A stretch of 19,617 nt of DNA from Candidatus Krumholzibacteriia bacterium (GCA_014859985.1 JACZKN010000251.1:1-19617), one strand, 5' to 3'; positions 7,814-15,879 are shown, counted from the stretch's first letter. The notes: generated from the letters alone by a model not told the origin. Made by a program: numbers and translations.

Positions 7814-9361
7814 CTAGGGCTTGAACTCCACCCCCTGGGCCAGGTGCACCTCGCCGCCCCAGTTGATGGTGTTGGTCTGCCGCCGCATGTAGGTCTTCCA
7901 GCAGTCGGAGCCGGACTCGCGGCCGCCGCCGGTCTCCTTCTCGCCGCCGAAGGCGCCGCCGATCTCGGCCCCGCTGGTGCCGATGTTCACGTTGGCGATG
8001 CCGCAGTCGCTGCCCAGGTAGCTCATGAAGGCCTCGCCTTCGGCCACGCTGTCGGTGTAGACCGCGGAGCTGAGGCCCTGCGGCACGCCGTTGTTCTGCT
8101 TCAGGGCCTGCTCGAAGCGCCGGTACTTCATCACGTACAGGATGGGCGCGAAGGTCTCGGTCTGCACGATGGGCGCCTTGTTGTCGATCTCGATGATGGT
8201 CGGCAGCACGAAGGTCTTGCGGCCGAAGGGCGCCAGCACCTTGCCGCCGTACAGCAGCTTGCCCCCCTGCTCCTTGGCCGCCTTGACCGCGGCCTCGTAG
8301 TCGGCGACCGCGCCCTCGTCGATCAGCGGGCCCATCAGGGTCTTCGGGTCCAGGGGGTCGCCGATCTTCACCTTGCGGTAGTTGGCGATGAGCTTGCCCA
8401 TGAACCTCGCATAGATCTTCTCGTGGATGATCAGCCGCCGGGTCGAGGTGCAGCGCTGGCCCGCGGTGCCCACGGCACCGAAGAACGCGCTGGCCAGGGC
8501 GCCGGTCAGGTCGCACTTGTCGCTGATGATGATGGCGTTGTTGCCGCCCAGCTCGAGGATGGTGCGGCCCAGGCGCTGGCCGACGATGCCGCCGATGCGC
8601 TGGCCCATGCGGGTCGAGCCGGTGGCGCTGATCAGGGGCACGTCGTGGTCGTTCACCAGCTTCTCGCCGATGGTCGCGCCGCGGCCGATCGTCACGCAGC
8701 TCAGGCCCAGGGGCAGGCCGTTGCGGGCGAAGACCTCGCTCACGATGTTCTGGCAGGCGATGGCGCACAGGGGCGTCTTGCTCGAGGGCTTCCACAGGCA
8801 GCTGTCGCCGCAGACCCAGGCCAGGGCGGTGTTCCAGGCCCACACCGCCACCGGGAAGTTGAAGGCGCTGATCACGCCGACCACGCCCAGGGGGTGCCAC
8901 TGCTCCATCATGCGGTGCTTGGGGCGCTCGCTCTGCAGGGTGGGGCCGCTGAGGTTGCGGGACAGGCCCACGGCGAAGTCGCAGATGTCGATCATCTCCT
9001 GCACCTCGCCCTGGCCCTCGGTGAGGATCTTGCCCATCTCCAGGCTGACCAGGGCCGCCAGGGGCTCCTTCTTCGCGCGCAGGGCGTCGCCCACCTGGCG
9101 CACGATCTCGCCGCGGCGCGGGGCCGGCACGGCGCGCCAGGCCAGGAAGGCCTGCTTGGCCTCCTTCATGACCCTGTCGTAGTCCTTGACGCTGGCCTGC
9201 TCGATCTTCGCCAGCAACTCGCCCGTGGTCGGGCTGCGCGACTCCAGCCAGTCGCCGCTGTCGGCGAACCAGCCGCCGCCGGTACTGGCGCCCTGCAGGC
9301 GCGCCTTCAGACCCAGTTCCTTGAAGATGCGGGCCTTGGTCATCCCGGTCTGCTTCGCCAT
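7814..9361 (-). CDS. Alpha-aminoadipic semialdehyde dehydrogenase (ALDH family 7)
   Basis: A 515-residue aldehyde dehydrogenase of the antiquitin/ALDH7A1 type, about the usual length. The catalytic cysteine is C304 in GTAGQRCTSTRRL, the general base is E270 in LELGGNN, and the oxyanion asparagine is N168 in AFNFP. The block GTSGAEIGGAFGGEKETGGG near the C-terminus is a strong family-7 marker. The reaction is alpha-aminoadipate-6-semialdehyde + NAD to alpha-aminoadipate, the third step of the saccharopine pathway. Betaine aldehyde or other semialdehydes are possible side substrates. The ATG at 9361 has GGAGGG nine bases upstream. It is the last gene of the operon: saccharopine dehydrogenase ends 41 bases before it, and a strong terminator follows. 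It is the only ALDH in the window, which with its neighbours makes the pathway assignment firm. Confidence 0.94.
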   Translation of the reverse strand: MAKQTGMTKARIFKELGLKARLQGASTGGGWFADSGDWLESRSPTTGELLAKIEQASVKDYDRVMKEAKQAFLAWRAVPAPRRGEIVRQVGDALRAKKEPLAALVSLEMGKILTEGQGEVQEMIDICDFAVGLSRNLSGPTLQSERPKHRMMEQWHPLGVVGVISAFNFPVAVWAWNTALAWVCGDSCLWKPSSKTPLCAIACQNIVSEVFARNGLPLGLSCVTIGRGATIGEKLVNDHDVPLISATGSTRMGQRIGGIVGQRLGRTILELGGNNAIIISDKCDLTGALASAFFGAVGTAGQRCTSTRRLIIHEKIYARFMGKLIANYRKVKIGDPLDPKTLMGPLIDEGAVADYEAAVKAAKEQGGKLLYGGKVLAPFGRKTFVLPTIIEIDNKAPIVQTETFAPILYVMKYRRFEQALKQNNGVPQGLSSAVYTDSVAEGEAFMSYLGSDCGIANVNIGTSGAEIGGAFGGEKETGGGRESGSDCWKTYMRRQTNTINWGGEVHLAQGVEFKP

Positions 9362-9402
9362 GATCGCATGCCCTCCGCTCGGCTGGTGGTATCGGATCAG
9401 CT

Positions 9403-10725
9403 TCAGAACGTCGTCGTCTCTTCCGTGCAAACGATGCCCAGGCCGGCCAGTTCGTCAAGGACCGGCCTGTAGATTTCCGGGTGCACCGGCCGCAGCACCC
9501 CGTAGAGGGGGACGCGACCCGCCAGGATCAGCCGCGCGGCGATGGCCGCGGGCAGGGAGACGGTGCGGGCCATGGCCGTGTCGCCGCAGGGGTCGCCGCA
9601 GGCCACCAGGGAGGAGGTCACGCGCTCCTCGTGGCCGTCGGGGAAGCGGGCCTGGAACTCGTGGTGCATGACCACCATGTCCCGCTCGCCCGGGGCGTAG
9701 GCCAGCTTCGCCAGCATGGCCTCGCCCAGCACGTCCAGGGGCGCCAGGCGGTCGGCCGCCAGGGGTACCTCGTCGCCCAGGCCGAGCCAGGCCAGGTTCG
9801 ACGGCGGCAGCGCCTGCGGGCACAGGCCCATGCGGCGGGCCGCGGCGGTCCGCAGGTCCTCGCTGGGCCCGGCGCCCAGCAGCCGGCGCACGTAGGCGCC
9901 GCGGGTCATGCCGGCGCAGTCCTGGGGCTCGAGGTCCAGCAGCCCCGCCTGCCGCAGGTGGAACATGGTGTCGCACCAGCCCGGGTTGCGCAGGGTGCCC
10001 CTGAAGAGGGTGCGCAGGCCGTCGCCCAGGCCGTAGATCTCCCGGTAGGCCAGGGAGTCGCGGTTGGGGTAGGCCTCGAAGTCGCCCCCGCCCGGCACGT
10101 GCAGCAGGTGCATGTCCCGGAACAGCCGCTCCGGCGCAACGGACACCTCGCGCCCGTCCTTCAGGTACACCGCGCCGTTGCGGCTGGCCAGCAGCACGCC
10201 CCGCGGCGACCAGGAGAACTTGTAGCCGAAGGGGTTGTCGTTGGCCTCGGGGGCGGGCAGCCCGCCGCAGCAGGAGCGGAAGGAGGTCAGCACGCCGCCG
10301 CGGCCCTGCAGGTCGTGGACCACCCGCATGGCCGACATGTGGTCGATGCCCGGGTCCAGGCCCAGCTCGTTCAGGAACACCAGGCCGGCCTTCCGGGCGT
10401 CCGTGTCCAGGGCCTGCATCTCCGGAGCCACGTAGCTGGCGGTGACAAGGTGCTTCCGGTGGGCCAGGCAGTGCCGGGCCACCAGGGGATGGAAGGCGTA
10501 GGGCACCAGGCTGACCACCAGGTCGTGGCCGGCGACCAGCACGCCCAGGGCCGCCTCGTCCCCCAGGTCCACCGTCAGGGGCGTGCCCGCGGGGTGGCCG
10601 CCGATCAGCCGCGCCGCGTCCGCCTGCACCAGGCTGGTGACGGTCAGGCGGTGGCCGTGGGCCAGCAGGTCGCGCACCAGGGGCCCGGCCACCATGCCGG
10701 CGCCCAGCACCAGGATCGAGCTCAT
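9403..10725 (-). CDS. Saccharopine dehydrogenase (glutamate-forming)
   Basis: A 440-residue homologue of the C-terminal half of animal AASS and of yeast Lys9. It begins MSSILVLGAGMVAGP with the NAD(P)-binding GxGxxxG at 8-14. Family landmarks are SLVPYAFHPLVA (68-79), NELGLDPGIDHM (115-126), CGGLPAPEANDNPFGYK (149-165) and AYPNRDS. In the catabolic direction it oxidises saccharopine to alpha-aminoadipate semialdehyde and glutamate with NAD(P). The same fold can run in reverse for lysine synthesis, but the flanking genes argue for breakdown. The ATG at 10725 has GGAAGGAAGGG just upstream. It follows lysine-ketoglutarate reductase by 29 bases and precedes the dehydrogenase of its product by 41 bases. 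It is full length, with no frameshift seen. Confidence 0.94.
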   Translation of the reverse strand: MSSILVLGAGMVAGPLVRDLLAHGHRLTVTSLVQADAARLIGGHPAGTPLTVDLGDEAALGVLVAGHDLVVSLVPYAFHPLVARHCLAHRKHLVTASYVAPEMQALDTDARKAGLVFLNELGLDPGIDHMSAMRVVHDLQGRGGVLTSFRSCCGGLPAPEANDNPFGYKFSWSPRGVLLASRNGAVYLKDGREVSVAPERLFRDMHLLHVPGGGDFEAYPNRDSLAYREIYGLGDGLRTLFRGTLRNPGWCDTMFHLRQAGLLDLEPQDCAGMTRGAYVRRLLGAGPSEDLRTAAARRMGLCPQALPPSNLAWLGLGDEVPLAADRLAPLDVLGEAMLAKLAYAPGERDMVVMHHEFQARFPDGHEERVTSSLVACGDPCGDTAMARTVSLPAAIAARLILAGRVPLYGVLRPVHPEIYRPVLDELAGLGIVCTEETTTF

Positions 10726-10754
10726 GCCCTTCCTTCCCGGGATCCCCGGCGGCG

Positions 10755-12074
10755 TCAGCGCGCGCTCCGCTCGAGGACTTCCTTCAGGTACGTATAGGCC
10801 GGCGCCAGCTCGCCGCGGTGGGCGATCACGGCCTTCTTCAGGTGTGGCGGCAGGTCCAGGCCGGCGAAGTCCCGCGCGAAGTCGGCCCGGACGAGCGCCG
10901 GCACCATCGTCCGCAGCACGTGGCTGAAGTGCTCGGACGATTCCCGCGGCAGCTCGCAAGGCAGGTTGTCCACCGACATGACCACCGGGCCGTCGCCCTC
11001 GACGCCGTCGCGCAGCTCGCCGGTGGCCGCCTCGTACACGTAGCACGGGTTGTCCGGCGCCGGCGCCTTGCGGGTGATCTCGATGCTGCCGTCGATGTCG
11101 CAGCTGATGTCGCCGATCACCTGCAGCCGCGGCCGCGCGCCGCCCTGCCAGGCCTGCTTGACCCACTTGCGGGTCACCAGGCGGGGGTAGCGGTCCTCCC
11201 AGTAGATGGTGTTGACCAGCAGGTCCAGGTAGGGCAGATGGCGCTCGAAGATCCCCCGGTAGTTGGCCGGTCGCTGGTAGTAGTCCTGCAACACGAAGTG
11301 GGCCTCGGCGGCGCGGGGCTCGACCATGTGCTCCTCGCGGAAGACCACCTGCAGCAGCGGCCCGGCGGCGGGGTCGGCCGCGGCCGCGGGCAGTTCGTCG
11401 GGGGTCACCTCGCGCACCGGCAGCCACTGCAGGATGTGCCGGCAGCCGCGGGCCACGTTGCCGTAGCCGGCGATGCCGACCACCACGGGCCGGCCGTCGC
11501 CCCCCAGGCCCCGCGCCGCGACGGCTTCGCCCAGCTCCCGCAGGTGGGCCTCGGCCGCGCCCAGGTTCGGGTACTGCCAGGCGTGGCGGAGGTCGGCCAG
11601 GGGCGTCGCGCGGCCCAGGTGCTGCAGGCGCAGGCCCAGGGCCCGCAGGCTCTCGATCATGCCCGCGTAGCCGGCGTGCACGCTGAAGAAGATCAGCCGG
11701 CGGTTCTGCTCGTCGGCGATGCGTTCGTAGTCGATCAGGGTGGCGCCCACCTCCAGGATGTGGCGCAGCATGGGCATGTTGCGGGCCTGGCCCTTGACCG
11801 TGTGGGAGAAGAAGACGTACACCTTGCGGCCGGCAAGCTCGGCGACGGGCATCTCCTTGACCGCCAGCACGATGTCCGCGGATGAGAGATCGCGCTCGAC
11901 CGCCGCCCCGGCGGCGGCGAAGTCCGCGTCGGCGAACACGCGGATGGGCGAGGGCTGCACCACGAACTCCAGGCCGTGGTCGCGCACCAGGTCGGCCACG
12001 TCGGCCGGGACCAGGGGCACGCGCCGCTCCCACTCGTTCTTGTCTTCCCTGCGGATGCCGATGGTGACGGCCAT
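10755..12074 (-). CDS. Lysine-ketoglutarate reductase (saccharopine dehydrogenase, lysine-forming type)
   Basis: A 439-residue protein that aligns across its length with the LKR half of animal and plant AASS/LKR-SDH. It begins VTIGIRREDKNEWERRVPLVP, an AlaDH/PNT-type N-terminal domain, with FFSHTVKGQ at 88-96, then the Rossmann motif GYGNVARG (203-210). Later come NTIYWEDRYPRL, GDISCDIDGSIE and SVDNLPCELP, all typical of this family. It condenses lysine and 2-oxoglutarate with NAD(P)H to saccharopine, the first committed step. A freestanding LKR, rather than a fused LKR-SDH, is notable. The ATG at 12074 has a GGGAAGAG Shine-Dalgarno. It is the first gene of the three-gene operon, about 80 bases downstream of a promoter candidate. 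Confidence 0.93.
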   Translation of the reverse strand: MAVTIGIRREDKNEWERRVPLVPADVADLVRDHGLEFVVQPSPIRVFADADFAAAGAAVERDLSSADIVLAVKEMPVAELAGRKVYVFFSHTVKGQARNMPMLRHILEVGATLIDYERIADEQNRRLIFFSVHAGYAGMIESLRALGLRLQHLGRATPLADLRHAWQYPNLGAAEAHLRELGEAVAARGLGGDGRPVVVGIAGYGNVARGCRHILQWLPVREVTPDELPAAAADPAAGPLLQVVFREEHMVEPRAAEAHFVLQDYYQRPANYRGIFERHLPYLDLLVNTIYWEDRYPRLVTRKWVKQAWQGGARPRLQVIGDISCDIDGSIEITRKAPAPDNPCYVYEAATGELRDGVEGDGPVVMSVDNLPCELPRESSEHFSHVLRTMVPALVRADFARDFAGLDLPPHLKKAVIAHRGELAPAYTYLKEVLERSAR

Positions 12075-12161
12075 GCTCTTCCCTGCTGCCGAAGGAACCG
12101 AGAAAGCGTCGTCTGCCCGGCCGTCCCGCGGCGGCACGGTAGAGCCCGGACGGGTGCGCAT

Positions 12162-12190
12162 AAGCTAGGCGGCGGGTTTTGAGGAGTCAA
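12162..12190 (-). promoter_or_regulatory. Candidate promoter of the saccharopine operon
   Basis: On the minus strand TTGACT (12185-12190, 5 of 6), a 17-base spacer and TAGCTT (12162-12167, 3 of 6) give a leader of about 80 bases to the LKR start. The -35 is strong and the -10 weak, as may suit an activated or induced promoter. Confidence 0.5.
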
Positions 12191-12228
12191 GATCGACCGG
12201 ATGGCCCCCCTTGCCATCAACTCCGGCG

Positions 12229-12257
12229 GTGACAGGAACTTTCCCTTCCGCTAGGAT
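12229..12257 (+). promoter_or_regulatory. Promoter of the DinB-like gene
   Basis: GTGACA (12229-12234, 5 of 6), a 17-base spacer and TAGGAT (12252-12257, 4 of 6) lie about 65 bases ahead of the ATG at 12324. It is divergent from the saccharopine operon promoter, with about 38 bases between the two -35 boxes. Confidence 0.55.
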
Positions 12258-12323
12258 CCCCCGGTCACGCGGCGGCCCGCTGCCGGACGCCGCCGTCCGC
12301 GCTACCACAGAAGGAGCACGACG

Positions 12324-12797
12324 ATGGCCGCCAACCCCCATGTCACGCCGATCAAGCTGGCCCTGCGCTACCTGGGCCGCACCTGCAGCGTCTTCGGCGA
12401 ACAGGACTCGGGTTACGCCCCCGTCCCCGGCCAGTTCACCGTGGCCCAGCACGTGGCCCACGTGGCCCAGACCATCGACTGGTTCGTGGAGGGGGCCTTC
12501 CGTCCCGAGGGCTTCGACACCGACTTCGCCCTGCACCAGGCCAAGGTCCGCGACGTCCACTCCCTGGCCGAGGCCATGGCCTGGCTGGCCCGGTCGGTGG
12601 ACGACGCCGCCGCGGTCATCGAAAGCAGGACGCCCCAGGAGATGGCCGCGCCCATCGCCCCGGGCCCGGTGATGGGCGGGCTGCCCCGCAGCAGCATCAG
12701 CGGCGGCATCGCCGAGCACACGGCCCACCACCGGGGCGCCCTGGCGGTTTACGCGCGGCTGCTGGGGTATGCGCCGCCGATGCCGTACGCGGATTGA
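12324..12797 (+). CDS. DinB/YfiT-like four-helix metalloprotein
   Basis: A 157-residue protein fitting the DinB superfamily of metal-binding four-helix bundles. Histidines fall where the family places its metal ligands: H43/H46 in VAQHVAHVAQT, and H132 with H136 in GIAEHTAHHRGALAVYARL, the C-terminal HxxxH helix. Characterised relatives include thiol-dependent S-transferases (bacillithiol or mycothiol) and damage-inducible proteins of unknown activity. The substrate here cannot be told from sequence. The ATG at 12324 has AAGGAG eight bases upstream. It stands alone, divergent from the lysine operon and convergent with the lipoprotein gene, whose stop is 16 bases away. It is cytoplasmic, with no signal peptide. 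Confidence 0.85.
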   Translation: MAANPHVTPIKLALRYLGRTCSVFGEQDSGYAPVPGQFTVAQHVAHVAQTIDWFVEGAFRPEGFDTDFALHQAKVRDVHSLAEAMAWLARSVDDAAAVIESRTPQEMAAPIAPGPVMGGLPRSSISGGIAEHTAHHRGALAVYARLLGYAPPMPYAD

Positions 12798-12813
12798 GGC
12801 GGCGAGCCGCGGG

Positions 12814-13683
12814 TCACGGCACGTCGGGCAGCACCGCCTCCAGCAGGGTCCCCCAAAATTCGGAGGCGACGAACGCCTCGCTGCCGGCCCAGGGCGCCCT
12901 GCTCGCCGCCACGCTGCGCTCCTGCCAGGCCACCGGCCCCACCCCGGGCGCGAACCACATGCGCGCTCCGACGTAGTGCCGGTAGGTGCCGCCCTGGTAG
13001 TCGTCGGTCTCGCCCAGATCGTAGCGGTAGAGCACCTCCACGACGTCCCGGTGGACGGTCCGGCCGACGCGGCGGTCGGCGACCGACCAGATCCGCGCGC
13101 GCAAGGCGCGGGACCAGGGGAGGATGCCGGGGGGCCAGGAGTGGGTGAATTCGGATCCGGGCACGAGGCTGCCCGCCAGGTAGACCCAGGCAGGCCCGTC
13201 GATGACCGAATTGAAGCGGCAGTAGGCGCTGTCCAGGCGGGCGAAGGCCGTGCCGCTGCCGCCCAGCAGCATCGGCCGCGGGGCGATGGCGCCCCACGAG
13301 GCGGCGGTGTCCGGCGGCATGGGTTCCGCCGTGCCGACGATGACCCGGGCCGGCACCCCGTCTCCGGTGATGGTGTCGCCGGCCAGGGTGAAGGTGTAGA
13401 TGTACGCCAGGCGCTCGGTCACGGCGCCGGGCGCGGCGCGTTCCAGGTCGGCGTGCAGCGCCTCCATCGACGGCAGGGTCTGCGGCAACACCAGCGTGCT
13501 GTCGACCGCCGTCGTGCCGGTCACCTCGTAGGTCCAGGCCGACCCTTCCGCGTGGGGCCAGATCTCCCCTGGGGTCGGCGCCGGCCGGCCGCCGCCGTCG
13601 TCGCTGCAGGCGGCCAAGGCCAAGACCACCGCCAAGGCCAAGGCGGCCGGAATCGCCGCCGCAGGGATCCGCTTCGTCGCCAT
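12814..13683 (-). CDS. Lipoprotein of unknown function (second of a tandem pair)
   Basis: A 289-residue protein with an N-terminal signal (KR then hydrophobic 7-25) and a lipobox LAAC, so C26 is the predicted lipid-attachment site. The mature part opens with IWPHAEGSAWTYE (41-53) and later has RIWSVADRRVGRTVHRDVVEVLYRYDLGE and WFAPGVGP. The same motifs are found in order in the neighbouring gene at 13706, so the two are paralogues. I know no function. The WxxxxGxxWTYE opening and GVGP ending resemble cell-surface beta-rich lipoproteins of environmental bacteria, which is a loose comparison. The ATG at 13683 has GGGGAGG upstream. It lies 22 bases after its paralogue and is co-transcribed with it. 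The residue after the lipid cysteine is Ser, which under the E. coli sorting rule would favour the outer membrane. Confidence 0.8.
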   Translation of the reverse strand: MATKRIPAAAIPAALALAVVLALAACSDDGGGRPAPTPGEIWPHAEGSAWTYEVTGTTAVDSTLVLPQTLPSMEALHADLERAAPGAVTERLAYIYTFTLAGDTITGDGVPARVIVGTAEPMPPDTAASWGAIAPRPMLLGGSGTAFARLDSAYCRFNSVIDGPAWVYLAGSLVPGSEFTHSWPPGILPWSRALRARIWSVADRRVGRTVHRDVVEVLYRYDLGETDDYQGGTYRHYVGARMWFAPGVGPVAWQERSVAASRAPWAGSEAFVASEFWGTLLEAVLPDVP

Positions 13684-13705
13684 CGTCCGGCCTCCCCGTC
13701 CCTGC

Positions 13706-14680
13706 TCAATCGGCTTGTGTCGCACCCACGAGATCCATCACGTAGTCGATGACCAGCGAGGCCTGCGGCCCCTGGACGGAATCGTCCCTGGCCAACAGGT
13801 GCCGCTCGCGCCCGCTGATGGGTCCCACGCCCGGGGCATACCAGGTCAGGGCCGTGAAGTATGCGCGGTAAGGTCCGGTCGGGTCGCCGTCCTCGTCGGT
13901 GCCCCACTGCTCGCCCAGGTCGACCAGGTACATGCATTCGACGACGTTGCGGTAGGTGCGCCCGCCCACGGAGCGGTCGCCGCGCGACCAGATGCGGCCG
14001 TGGAGCCAGATGTCGTCGGCGAGCATGGGGACCAGCCGCAGCGAGAACTCCGTGCCCACGGCGAGGCTGTCCTCCAGGTACACCCAGCTGTGGGCGGTGT
14101 CCAGGTCGCCGTAGCCGAAGTAGCCGCTGTCCTCGTAGGCGAAGGCGTAGCCGCCCAGGAAGAACGGGGCGACGATGTTCGTCAGCTCCTTGGCGGCCGG
14201 GCCGAGCCTGTCCGCCAACGCCGCGCGCAGGTCCGGGCGCCCCCGGACGATCAGGTGCAGCAAGCGGTCGCCGCCGCCGCCGGCGTCCACCGGGCGCTGG
14301 GCCTTAAGCGCCGGCCAGGCCAGGTAGAAGGTCTGGGTCACCCGCTGGGCCTGCACGCCCGATTCGGTGAGGACCTGGCCGTCTAGCGCCAGCCGGTACA
14401 TGCCCGCCGCCGAGTCGCCGGGCACGCCGGCGGGCGGTGCCAGCAGCGCGTCGCGGAGATCCGCCAGGGCGGGCAGGGGTCCCATGAGCAAGTCCGGATC
14501 CAGGGGGTACTCGGCGTACGTCCCCTCGTAGGTCCAGGCGTTGCCGTCGGCGTGGGGCCAGATGTTGGCCATGGTCGGCGAGAGCGCGGTGTCGGGGCAG
14601 GTAGGGCAGTCGTCGTCGCACGCGGCGAACGCCAGCAACGCGACGCAGGCACCCCCCGCCAGGATGATCCGGAGCTTCAT
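13706..14680 (-). CDS. Lipoprotein of unknown function (first of a tandem pair)
   Basis: A 324-residue protein with signal and lipobox FAAC (C21), followed by an acidic Cys-containing stretch DDDCPTCPD with a CxxC pair (C25, C28). The shared family core is NIWPHADGNAWTYE (39-52), RIWSRGDRSVGGRTYRNVVECMYLVDLGE and WYAPGVGP near the C-terminus. A segment rich in Gly/Tyr (GGYAFAYEDSGYFGYGD) is peculiar to this copy. The function is unknown. The ATG at 14680 has AGGAGGAG upstream. The Asp right after the lipid cysteine would be an inner-membrane retention signal in E. coli, unlike its paralogue, but that rule may not hold in this organism. It is first in a two-gene operon behind a promoter candidate at 14723-14752. 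Confidence 0.82.
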   Translation of the reverse strand: MKLRIILAGGACVALLAFAACDDDCPTCPDTALSPTMANIWPHADGNAWTYEGTYAEYPLDPDLLMGPLPALADLRDALLAPPAGVPGDSAAGMYRLALDGQVLTESGVQAQRVTQTFYLAWPALKAQRPVDAGGGGDRLLHLIVRGRPDLRAALADRLGPAAKELTNIVAPFFLGGYAFAYEDSGYFGYGDLDTAHSWVYLEDSLAVGTEFSLRLVPMLADDIWLHGRIWSRGDRSVGGRTYRNVVECMYLVDLGEQWGTDEDGDPTGPYRAYFTALTWYAPGVGPISGRERHLLARDDSVQGPQASLVIDYVMDLVGATQAD

Positions 14681-14722
14681 GGGATCTCCTCCTCTTGCGG
14701 CATGGGGCGGGGTGACAGGCCG

Positions 14723-14752
14723 AGCTTACCGCGCCGCGCAGGGCCCGGTCAA
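14723..14752 (-). promoter_or_regulatory. Candidate promoter of the lipoprotein pair
   Basis: On the minus strand TTGACC (14747-14752, 5 of 6), an 18-base spacer and TAAGCT (14723-14728, 3 of 6) lie 43 bases ahead of the ATG at 14680, directly after the upstream terminator hairpin. Confidence 0.5.
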
Positions 14753-14776
14753 GCCGCCACCCGCTACCACCAGAAC

Positions 14777-14809
14777 GCCGGGCCGGTTCCGCGGGGGAAC
14801 CGGCCCGGC
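14777..14809 (-). terminator. Strong terminator hairpin after the PepSY-type gene
   Basis: A perfect 14-base inverted repeat (14777-14790 with 14796-14809) has a 5-base loop, and starts 25 bases past the PepSY-type gene stop. On the minus strand it is followed by GTTCTGGTGG, a poor T-run. Stem strength and location make a terminator likely, and it isolates the PepSY operon from the lipoprotein operon. Confidence 0.75.
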
Positions 14810-14834
14810 AACGGGCGGGGCGGCCGCCGCCTCG

Positions 14835-15395
14835 CTACAGTTGCAGCCGCGTGATCACCGCGTACACCACCGGCAGCGCGATCCCCAGGCCCATCATCAC
14901 GCCCCCGCGCCCCTTGAGCCCCTTGCGGCCGTTGATCAGCCACGGGCCGGTCATCGCCAGCACCAGCAGGATGCCGGCGTAGGCGTCGGCGATGCCCGTC
15001 CAGGGGGCCTTGCCGCTGTTGAGGTGCATGAAGTTGACGTCGAAGAACAGCGGCCGCTTGGCGAAGCCGTGCTCGCCCACCGCACCGGTGGCGAGGTTGA
15101 CGTCGTACTGCCCGCCCTCGACGAAGACCTGCAGCACCTCGGTGCTGGCCCGCCAGACGCCCTTGACCGGCACGGTGACGCCCAGCCGCTCCAGCACCAC
15201 CGGCTGCACCTCGAGCGTGGGCCCGGTGCCCGGCGGCTCGATGCTGCGCTCGACCAGGGTGCGCTCGTAGTTGGCGTCCCAGTGGTGGGCGTGGTTGACG
15301 GCGATGCCGCTGATGGCGTAGACCAGCGTCAGCCCCACGGCCAGGAACCCCAGCTCCCGGTGCAGGGTCCGGCAGACCTTCCGGAAATTCCGCAT
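14835..15395 (-). CDS. PepSY-associated transmembrane protein
   Basis: A 186-residue membrane protein. It has one N-terminal membrane helix (about 16-36, FLAVGLTLVYAISGIAVNHA), an extracytoplasmic domain of about 100 residues, and two C-terminal helices (about 136-155 and 165-184). The LHRELG start and ISGIAVNHAHHWD block are typical of the PepSY-associated TM family, often tied to iron or siderophore reduction and heme-containing membrane reductases. Histidines H12, H35, H37, H38 and H124 (FMHLNSG) could be heme or metal ligands, which is inference. The ATG at 15395 lies 7 bases after the DUF4920 stop with no strong Shine-Dalgarno of its own, suggesting translational coupling. Function beyond membrane redox or metal handling is not supported. 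Confidence 0.8.
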   Translation of the reverse strand: MRNFRKVCRTLHRELGFLAVGLTLVYAISGIAVNHAHHWDANYERTLVERSIEPPGTGPTLEVQPVVLERLGVTVPVKGVWRASTEVLQVFVEGGQYDVNLATGAVGEHGFAKRPLFFDVNFMHLNSGKAPWTGIADAYAGILLVLAMTGPWLINGRKGLKGRGGVMMGLGIALPVVYAVITRLQL

Positions 15396-15402
15396 CGCCC
15401 GG

Positions 15403-15879
15403 CTACTTCGTGGTGGCCACGGCGCCGGTGCCCGCCAGCGCGTACAGGGTCTTGCAGGTGGTCACCGCGTCGGGGTCGTAGTTCTCGTCGCCGTGCTTGC
15501 GGGCCTCGGCGGCGCACACCGCCTTGGTCTGCTCGAGCGTCAGCTCGTTGGCCGTCCACACGCCCTCGGCGATGACCTCGTCGCCCACGATCTCGGGCGG
15601 GAAGACGATCACGCCGTCGGGCACCTGCACCCGCACGACCTCGCCCTCCTTGTCGCCGGCGACGTTGATCCAGCAGCCGCGGTGGGCGCACACGCCCACG
15701 GCCATGCCCTTGACCCGCAGGGTCTTGCCGATGAAGGCATCGGGCTTGGCCAGCAGTTCGCTGACCAGCACGGTCTCGGCGCCGGTGACACCCTTGCCGT
15801 AGGTCTTCTCCCCGGCTAGGGCCCCGCCGGCCAGGGCCAGCACGAACGCGGAAACGAGCAGTACGGAAACGGTGCGCAT
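15403..15879 (-). CDS. Exported DUF4920-type protein
   Basis: A 158-residue protein with a signal peptide cut predicted after ALA (residue 22). The mature part has GKTLRVKGMAVGVCAHRGCWINVA (51-74), where C64-x4-C69-W70 in an OB-like strand pattern is the hallmark of DUF4920 proteins. Two more cysteines are C122 and C142. No lipobox is seen, so it should be periplasmic or secreted. Biochemical function is unknown for the family. The two close cysteines suggest metal or redox chemistry. The ATG at 15879 has GAGGTAGGA upstream. It is co-transcribed with the PepSY membrane protein (7-base gap), which supports a shared envelope role. The C-terminal TCKTLYALAGTGAVATTK is low in complexity. Confidence 0.82.
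   Translation of the reverse strand: MRTVSVLLVSAFVLALAGGALAGEKTYGKGVTGAETVLVSELLAKPDAFIGKTLRVKGMAVGVCAHRGCWINVAGDKEGEVVRVQVPDGVIVFPPEIVGDEVIAEGVWTANELTLEQTKAVCAAEARKHGDENYDPDAVTTCKTLYALAGTGAVATTK

Noticed and set aside
12075..12323. A lysine riboswitch ahead of the saccharopine operon
   Set aside because: The leader from the candidate promoter is only about 80 bases, far shorter than the lysine riboswitch, and shows no matching structure.
12798..12813. GCGGC/GCCGC repeat between the convergent DinB-like and lipoprotein genes as a terminator
   Set aside because: The stem is five bases with a two-base loop and no T-run, which is not a credible terminator.
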